Source: Perkinsus olseni (Eukaryota; Perkinsozoa; Perkinsida; Perkinsidae). From it: a DNA stretch of 23,397 nt. A model generated the notes under the pieces. The model did no database searches, was not told the origin of the DNA, and saw only the letters and a program-made list of their open reading frames with translations. The position numbers were made by a program, and so were the translations under genes. The stretch is from contig JABANP010000672.1 in assembly GCA_013115135.1 (NCBI GenBank), positions 1 to 23,397 on the forward strand, given 5' to 3'. This document shows, in pieces, positions 17,704 to 23,397 of the stretch (position 1 is its first letter; each line of letters begins with the position of its first letter).

Positions 17704-19437
17704 CTAAACTTTCTTTATCTGATCTTGCATCTCCACACTTTGCCGCATCAGGACAGCCACTTGAGCTTGCAGATCACACTGCTGCACGGGAGAAGCGTCC
17801 CCGCCCGCAGACGTGCTCGCCTCGTCATGCGACGCCGTGATGCCGTGGCAGCCGCTGCTGCTTCCCTCACCGTCCACGGCAACGAGCTTCTTCAACAGCG
17901 GGTCGCTGGCCCGATGGCGATACAGCGTAACCGACTTTGGCATTCGACTGACCTTCTCATTATTCTGATGTAGCAGGCTGGCAGCCGGCACTCGATGCCT
18001 GTAGTGAGGAAGGTTCGTGATGGGACCAGCCCCTTCCTGCATGAACTTAACCGTGAAGAATGCATCTTCAGCGATGGTGATGAAAATATTGAGAACAACG
18101 TAGATAAATAGTGCCAGAAAGGAGTACAGGAAGAGCCGGCTGCCGAGCACCGAGACGTCCTTGAGGTTGGTGAAAGTGTCGTGAATCTGATCTCCGTTGA
18201 GAAGTGAGAACAGGGCGTTGCTCGAGTCGCCCAAGCTGACGAACCAGTGCCTGTGGAAGCCGAACAAGCACACCGCGCAGACAACGAAAGACAAATACAC
18301 CGGCAAGACGCCCACCAGGAATTTCAATATCTGCGGGATGCCGTGGGCGAGAGTCGAGTAGAGAATATACAGCGATCGGAAGTGGGCCAGGTACTGGACT
18401 AGACTGACCAGCGCGAAGGCAGCGCTGAAGCCGAACAGATTGAGACGGGTGTAGATGTCCGGTCGCTCCACTAGGAAAGCGTAAATGACAGAGACGATCT
18501 GCATGGCATTGCCAACCAGAGAGAACACCAACCACATATTCATCACAGTAACCTTGTCCTGCATACTAGAGTCCTTCAGGAACTTCCGAACGACTCCCAA
18601 GCGGTACCGCAGACTAGACAGACTCACGAGCGCGCTGGCGATACCGCAGGCAAGCATGGACCACAAACCCACGACCGCCCAGAGGCGCAGATGCACACCG
18701 GCGCAGCTGCGGACATGGTAAGGGAGCTGCAGAGCCAGCTGACCGTTTCCATTCTCGGCAAATGTCGGCGTCAAGGACCACTCTAAACAGAATCTTTCAT
18801 CCCTATACTGAGTATCATGAACCTTCATGGGTACCATCAAAGAGGAGAAATGATGCTGGCCGAGGATGGCAAACTCGGGGTCGTCGTCGAGAGAAGCCCG
18901 GACGCTGTCGAAGGTGGTGGCGTTGGGCAAGGCGAGCAGCACGGGCTCGCTCGAGTCTTCCACGACGACCATCAGAGTCAAAGCGCCATCTTGCATAGGT
19001 GACTGGATGAGCTGATAATCATTCGTCGCGCTCTCCGCAAGTGTCACTGAAGACGTAGCCAAACGAACAAGAGAGTGGGCAAGATCCGTCTCAGAGTCGA
19101 TCAGCTTTTGACGGTTGTGCAAGCCACCATTCTCCTTAGGGCTGTCGCTGCTGGCTACAAGCACACCGTAGAAGTGCCGCAGAGATTGCGACGCGTGTCG
19201 AACGTTGACATTAATAAACTCGACCGCAACGGCCAGCGTGATCAAGGCCAGGAGAACGTTGATGGCCATGGCCACCGGTCGCTTGCCGAAGCGCTTGTAC
19301 TGGTCTAGCGGCGAGGAGAACAGACGGTCCACCAGAGGGGGGTCGCCTCTGAGAGCGTTCACAGGCATAGACGCACTCCTGCCGAGCAAAGGCTCGCCAG
19401 TGGAACCGTAGCGACCGCCGGCGGGACGAAGGGACAT
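17704..19437 (-). CDS. Mucolipin-like TRP cation channel (TRPML), intronless, 577 aa
   Basis: This is a six-transmembrane cation channel of the TRPML/polycystin group, expected in endolysosomal membranes, where relatives release Ca2+ and other cations. The cytosolic N-terminus is about 1-52, TM1 about 53-76, and a luminal domain spans about 77-248, with an N-glycosylation sequon at N172 (NAT). TM2-TM5 lie near 250-272, 298-322, 333-355 and 368-393. The pore helix and filter read ALFSLLNGDQIHDTF (408-422). TM6 is about 432-458 and ends NIFITIAEDAFF. A C-terminal heptad-like stretch (about 555-577, LQAQVAVLMRQSVEMQDQI) may form a coiled coil. FSLxNGD is the mucolipin signature; the fourth filter residue is Gln where mammalian TRPMLs have Asp. 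The ATG at 19437 gives a full-length protein. It has no introns, unlike its neighbours. Confidence 0.95.
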   Translation of the reverse strand: MSLRPAGGRYGSTGEPLLGRSASMPVNALRGDPPLVDRLFSSPLDQYKRFGKRPVAMAINVLLALITLAVAVEFINVNVRHASQSLRHFYGVLVASSDSPKENGGLHNRQKLIDSETDLAHSLVRLATSSVTLAESATNDYQLIQSPMQDGALTLMVVVEDSSEPVLLALPNATTFDSVRASLDDDPEFAILGQHHFSSLMVPMKVHDTQYRDERFCLEWSLTPTFAENGNGQLALQLPYHVRSCAGVHLRLWAVVGLWSMLACGIASALVSLSSLRYRLGVVRKFLKDSSMQDKVTVMNMWLVFSLVGNAMQIVSVIYAFLVERPDIYTRLNLFGFSAAFALVSLVQYLAHFRSLYILYSTLAHGIPQILKFLVGVLPVYLSFVVCAVCLFGFHRHWFVSLGDSSNALFSLLNGDQIHDTFTNLKDVSVLGSRLFLYSFLALFIYVVLNIFITIAEDAFFTVKFMQEGAGPITNLPHYRHRVPAASLLHQNNEKVSRMPKSVTLYRHRASDPLLKKLVAVDGEGSSSGCHGITASHDEASTSAGGDASPVQQCDLQAQVAVLMRQSVEMQDQIKKV

Positions 19438-19861
19438 GAGGTGGAGGGGGCAGTAGTATGGTGATGGTCAGTTAATAGAACCGACAAACTACTAGCAGCC
19501 CAACTCAGCGACGAACCGTACCCTGAACTCAACCGAGGTCACTATACTTCTGAATAATACTCATGCTACTAATACGGAAGAGGCCATCAAAATTTCGCCC
19601 CTGTCGGGATTGATGGTTCAAGGAAGAAAGGGCCCCTTGAAAATAGACTGTGATTGAGCTGCAGCGTCGACGGCGTTCCACTATCTGTTCTCGGCTACTT
19701 CTTCTCGCGAAGGATTGATGTTAACCCAGTCTAGTTGCTGCCAAGAGCTGAGGACTGTTGGCAATGATAAATACCGTGACAATAGCCCCAATCGGGCTAG
19801 TTGCAGACTCGCAGACTTTCTCGCCGAGCACCGCCTACATTCGCGACCCATTCAATGCTAG
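19438..19861. other. Intergenic between two minus-strand genes
   Basis: This should hold the TRPML promoter and 5' UTR and the 3' end of the gene at 19862. I see no gene, repeat or clear promoter motif. Confidence 0.4.
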
Positions 19862-20400
19862 TCACAGCATGCAACCCTTTGCCGAGCAATCCACTGGAGA
19901 ATCGTCCAGCGTCAAGCTAGAGGACGCTAGAGAATGATTTCTGATCTTGTAACCACGAAAACGATCATAGCTAACGATGAAACGATCCTCGCTCCCCTCT
20001 CTCGCTACAGCTGCCATCTCACAGTTAGCAACTCGACTCGGATACGCACAAAGGCCTTCAAGAGATATCATGACATCACTGGGATGAGACTGAAGTAGCT
20101 CTATTGTGGAAACCGGGGGACTGCCTAATGTGACGCCTTACCATGAGCATCGACAGCGTTGCGCATGCGTGCAAACCATGGCGACACGTCATTTTTCGTC
20201 GACTTGCGACGACAGACATTCCCACCGGTACGCAGACTGAGGGGCTGGTCGGACTGCTCTAAGGACGCGAAGTGTAAGTACAACTCTACCGAGAAGATAC
20301 TTCGATCGGGCGAGGTCTGGAGAGGGTTCGCGGTGCCGTGTGCCTGATCAGCCCATGCCGCATGGACCAGCCAGACGGGAGAGAAGAAGGCGTTGAGCAT
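19862..20400 (-). CDS. Putative secreted protein, two exons, 165 aa, unrecognised
   Basis: Exon 1 (20400-20142) starts MLNAFFSPVWLVHAAWADQ, a signal-peptide-like segment with likely cleavage after AWA. It ends in phase 1 at a canonical CATG|GTAAGG donor. A 41-nt intron ends CAATAG, and exon 2 (20100-19862) continues in frame with LLQSHPSDVMISLEG and ends KGCML before the TGA. The join and the open frames on both sides support a real gene. The mature part has five cysteines and is mixed charged/polar with no recognised domain. Exon 2 includes EDRFIVSYDRFRGYKIRN. It lies between TRPML and TTLL on the same strand. An upstream exon cannot be excluded, but the signal sequence argues for this start. 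Confidence 0.55.
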
Positions 20401-20679
20401 GTCCCGCTGATCCTAGCTCGCTCCTCTCAGAAGCTCCCCGGATGCTGAATGGCGAATGACAAGAAAACAGTGGATGAAAGACTTTAAGTACAAGCGGCAA
20501 GACTTGGGTGTTGTCAATCCGAAGGAACAAAAGAAGCTCCCTTCCTTTCCCTATCCACAACACCATTATTCTCAACGTGCGCTCTTCTTCGACCCGATAT
20601 CCGTGCGGATTGATACACGACGGATCCTGTTACGTAGGCAAAAGAGCACCCTCTTCATCGCTATCACATCTGCGACTTT
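20401..20679. other. Short intergenic spacer
   Basis: It separates the stop of the TTLL gene (20680) from the start of the secreted-protein gene (20400). The plus-strand open frame at 20456-20707 has no recognised domain and runs antisense into the TTLL last exon. Confidence 0.35.
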
Positions 20680-22546
20680 TTACGACCAGCCGGCGCCTAC
20701 ATCCTGACGGTACCGCTGGCTCTCCGCAGCGTACTGCCGTATGTTCTTATCAACCCTCCGCAGGTGGGACACGATGGATCTCATCACAACGTCAGCCTGG
20801 CTCGGTGAGGCTTTCCCGCCTGAACGCTCCCAGTAAAAATCAGTAGGAATTGGTGGATTAGTGGTATCATTAGTGGGAATTCTCACCGGGTTGCTCACCA
20901 GATGCGATCGGCGTGCCCTGAAGCGCCAAAGCCTCGACCTCGGCATTGAATGGGAATATGAGCGAGAACTGGCCTGACGGTCAGCAGCAAAGATATACCA
21001 TAAATCCCACAAATCGTGCTGCGATAGTTACACAATGGAGGGAGACACCCGCCCGCCTGGATAGCCAACGCCAATCCGAGTGTTGAATTGTTCAAAGAGA
21101 CCACCAGCACCACACTAGAATGGTCTATCATCCCACGCCGCCTGATGCCAGCTTAGGAACTCACCGATGGTTCGGGGACAAGCGGAAGATGGCTCCGCAC
21201 AGGAAGACCGAACCGGCGGGGGAAACACTAGGTCGTGCACCTGTCCATGTGCACGCTGACACCATTCCTTGCGTCAAGACGGAAGCTCACATTGGGATGA
21301 TAGATGGCGTCTAGGAGATCCTCTACCAAAGGCCTCTTCACGCTTTCGTCAACCGGGCAGTCAACTTGCAGAGCTGGCGAGCAATTCACCTGGTTCGCGT
21401 CACTGCGCCGCAAAATCCAGCATCATGATGTGTTCAGCTTGCCTCTATCAACCACGGACGCATCTTCTCATCGATAATGACATCGAACCCGAAGAGCTCG
21501 AAGTAGTTTTGCTGCCCCGACACTCCAGGATTCCGAGGCACCGTCAGAATCTGCATAGAAGGATAGACAACCGCGTTGTATACGATAACAGCAGAAGAGG
21601 TGAGTAATAGGTTATAGAACATCCTTGCTGGGGATCGAACCCACCACCTCAAGCGTCAAAAACTAACGCTCCACCGGCACTCGTCTACCATACTTGCGGC
21701 CATTAGGACCCACCCCAGCATGACAAGGAGCCTACCAAGTTGAGAAGCGTAGCATTAACTAGATTGATGATCCGACTCCACAGCAACTTGTCATCCAAAC
21801 GACCAGCCACGAAATGCGCTTCTAGTTGCTCGAACGTCCACTTGCACCCCGGACCTGCGCGGCAGATCGTTCGCGCCGCCGAACTACTCGATTCAGGAAA
21901 ATTTCTACCGTTCATGCAAGTCTTCGCTTAAATGTGAAAAAACGCCGGGAAATTGACTAGCGGATGGGCGGAAATAGATGACGGCGACGATAAGGGCGAT
22001 CGGAGAATCCGTAAAATACTTGATGAGATGAGAGGAACAAGAATTGTGAGAACTCACACTGCGCCGGAATACCGCTTGATCATACGGTTTGGTACCAACT
22101 TGAAGGCCCCCGCGTCCCAGTTGAAAACTGCGCATCGAGGAAAACTGCCACCACGGGGCCAATTTCGGTATATTTCGTTACGAACCGCAGAATTCCCGAG
22201 GATCGTACACAAGCGCATGAGAGTTCGGATTAAAACTTCACCGATTGAACTTAAAGCCGAGAAGCATTGAACAAGACATGGTCTACCGGGAGGCTGTACA
22301 AGGCGCTGTCCAGGGAGAACAGTATGAGTGTTAAACACGCACAAGCCTGACGCACTCATTTGACTCGAATACCGAACTGCAATCTCGCACTCCCCGAATC
22401 CTCGTACTGGCCCATCGCAAGCACTCCGCCCACCTATTCCGCATTTATCCGATTCGAGCGTGGGAGACAGTTTGTTGATCGAGCTGTTGGTGAGATGCGA
22501 GAACTTGTTCGATAGGGACCCGAGGTCATACTTGCTTGTCCCGAAC
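20680..22546 (-). CDS. Tubulin-tyrosine-ligase-like protein (TTLL), C-terminal half, 5' part not found
   Basis: TTLL enzymes add amino acids, commonly Glu or Gly chains, to tubulin tails through an ATP-grasp fold. Exons: 22546-22434, 21854-21736, 21550-21443, 21389-21291, 21240-21165, 20973-20899, 20819-20680; all phases agree. In order: RFGTSKYDLGSLSNKFSHLT then NSSINK (family HLTN-x-SINK), GCKWTFEQLEAHF, LLWSRIINLVNATL, NYFELFGFDVIIDE, PWLIEVNCSPAL (hallmark EVN-x-SP, ATP/Mg binding), VDESVKRPLVEDLL, FSLIFPFN, and a charged C-terminus. HLTN reads HLTNSS where HLTNYS/HLTNYA is usual. The EVN motif is made by splicing a GC-AG intron. The join 21165 to 20973 (191-nt intron) is the simplest; an extra exon at 21124-20999 would also keep frame. 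The expected K-x-D-x-R-x-Y strand upstream is not seen down to 23397. Which subfamily, and whether glutamylase or glycylase, cannot be told. Confidence 0.92.
21390..21442 (-). other. GC-AG intron in TTLL (53 nt)
   Basis: ATAGAG|GCAAGC...ACCAG|GTGAATTGC. Removing it creates LIEVNCSPAL, the invariant TTLL motif. No GT donor nearby keeps the frame. Confidence 0.88.
21627..21700 (-). ncRNA. tRNA-like Pol III promoter unit (SINE or degenerate tRNA) in a TTLL intron
   Basis: On the minus strand, TGGTAGACGAG (21690-21680) fits a tRNA A box in 10 of 11 positions. GGTTCGATCCC (21641-21631) is a perfect B box, 38 nt downstream. Between them GCGTT...GACGC forms an anticodon-like 5-bp stem with a 7-nt loop. 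No acceptor stem pairs properly after the T arm, so a working tRNA is unlikely; a tRNA-derived SINE fragment or decayed tRNA fits better. It lies wholly in the 185-nt intron 21551-21735. Confidence 0.5.
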
Positions 22547-23397
22547 CTGATGGGCTGTGGACTGGCACACCGTTCCCAATCGCGCGTGCAGCGTAAAGTC
22601 TTTGGCGCTTGAGCAGACTTATGACTCATAAGTTATGAGAGCTTGGTCTAACTCTCAGCCTTTATAGTTTCCAACAGCCTATTACAACGAAGAGCTTTAT
22701 ACAATCGCACACGCGCTCACTCGCGAAGCGAGCATGCTAAGATCACCGATACGAAATCACGATTCATTAACTCAAATCTGCAGATTCAATAACTTCAAGT
22801 AAGCTCGAATCGAGTTGCTCGATCATATAGACGGAACTCAGAATTCTCATGAAAACTGGTCGCCTGGTGATGCCGACACCTGTGCCAACAGTACGAGATC
22901 GGGTTATGCGCTCAAGTCAGCTGGGCATCCCAGCCCTAGCCTGGCCCGAGAGGTTGAGGGCTCGAGCTCGGGTAGTCCTCCGCTGGCCAACGTAGGACGC
23001 CCCAACTCAGCACTGAAACAGCACAGCTGCCGTTTTTCTGGGTCGGTGCCGGCGCTACAAGCGATCTCGTAGTTCTGATAAGTGGTCTCTTCGTTCTTTT
23101 CCGAGCCACCGATGACGCGGGAGGCCGCAAAGAACCATTCGTTGTACCACTCCTCGTGAGGGTCAGGGACCATAGACGCCAATCCCGAGTTGCGGAGCGC
23201 CTACTACGAGCCGAGTCGGTAAAAAATGAGTGTACCAGTACACGGTGTACGGTCAAGGTGCCTTGACCAATTGAGCAAGACCAGCATGCACGTCATTTCC
23301 GGAGAGTGTTCGTAAAGCTCTGAGGACCAATGCTGCCAACCAAACTTGATATATCCCTCAACATCACATCCGACCTGCTTAGAGCGCACCATAGCTC
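22547..23397. other. Unresolved region upstream of the TTLL C-terminal half
   Basis: The minus strand has coding-like pieces, for example 23182-23080 with EEWYNEWFFAASRVIGG and a segment near 23360 with YIKFGWQHWSSELYEHSP. Neither resembles TTLL, and no joins are evident. The 450 bases nearest the TTLL exon (22547-23000) show no TTLL sequence. It could be a long intron, an unrelated gene, or both. Confidence 0.35.

Noticed and set aside
20456..20707. 83-codon plus-strand ORF starting MTRKQWMKDF
   Set aside because: It runs antisense into the TTLL last exon and has no recognised domain, so chance is the better explanation.
20974..20998. A 25-nt intron and extra exon (20999-21124) in TTLL
   Set aside because: It is in frame, but the extra exon shows no family resemblance. 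A single 191-nt intron joining 21165 to 20973 is simpler and also in frame.
21627..21700. A functional tRNA gene
   Set aside because: No acceptor stem pairs after the T arm and the anticodon loop lacks the usual U33, so only a tRNA-like promoter unit is claimed.

Overview
This is nuclear DNA of a eukaryote, most likely a small intron-rich protist. Three of the genes only read through when many short introns (mostly 40-140 nt, GT-AG with some GC-AG) are removed. One gene is a gamma-tubulin complex protein, one a tubulin-tyrosine-ligase-like enzyme and one a mucolipin-type TRP channel, which points to a cell with microtubule-organising centres, modified microtubules and endolysosomes. My best guess is an alveolate near Perkinsus. 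That is an inference from gene style, not something the window proves. There are no prokaryotic signs (operons, Shine-Dalgarno sites, CRISPR).

Layout. 1-5934: a nearly complete Ty3/gypsy-type LTR retrotransposon with unusually short (155/156 bp) TG...CA LTRs. Its Gag start codon lies inside the LTR, and its polyprotein is interrupted by one in-frame TAG and three frame changes. 5935-10854: gene-poor and repeat-rich. It holds a GNAT acetyltransferase gene with an N-terminal signal-like segment (minus, 6788-7685), a 4-copy 65-bp tandem array (8128-8384), a possible 73-aa secreted six-cysteine protein (minus, 8701-8922), copies of a dispersed 29-58 bp repeat, and several palindromes. 10855-15888: a 20-exon GCP3-like gene (minus) whose exon phases close exactly into a 765-residue protein. 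16129-17585: coding-like segments on the plus strand that I cannot assemble. 17704-19437: an intronless mucolipin-like (TRPML) channel (minus). 19862-20400: a two-exon putative secreted protein of 165 aa (minus). 20680-22546: the C-terminal half of a TTLL gene (minus), whose 5' part is not recognisable in the window. 22547-23397: unresolved.

How the parts relate. The host genes are not an operon, although nearly all recognised ones lie on the minus strand. GCP3 nucleates microtubules and TTLL modifies tubulin tails, so both belong to the tubulin/cilium programme. TRPML is an endolysosomal cation channel. I found no new multi-gene system. What stands out is gene architecture: relaxed GTC 5' splice sites in half of the GCP3 introns, GC-AG introns confirmed by protein motifs, a 16-nt microexon, an inverted pair of GTACGG-rich repeats in the two longest GCP3 introns, a tRNA-like Pol III promoter inside a TTLL intron, and a retroelement that starts Gag within its LTR.
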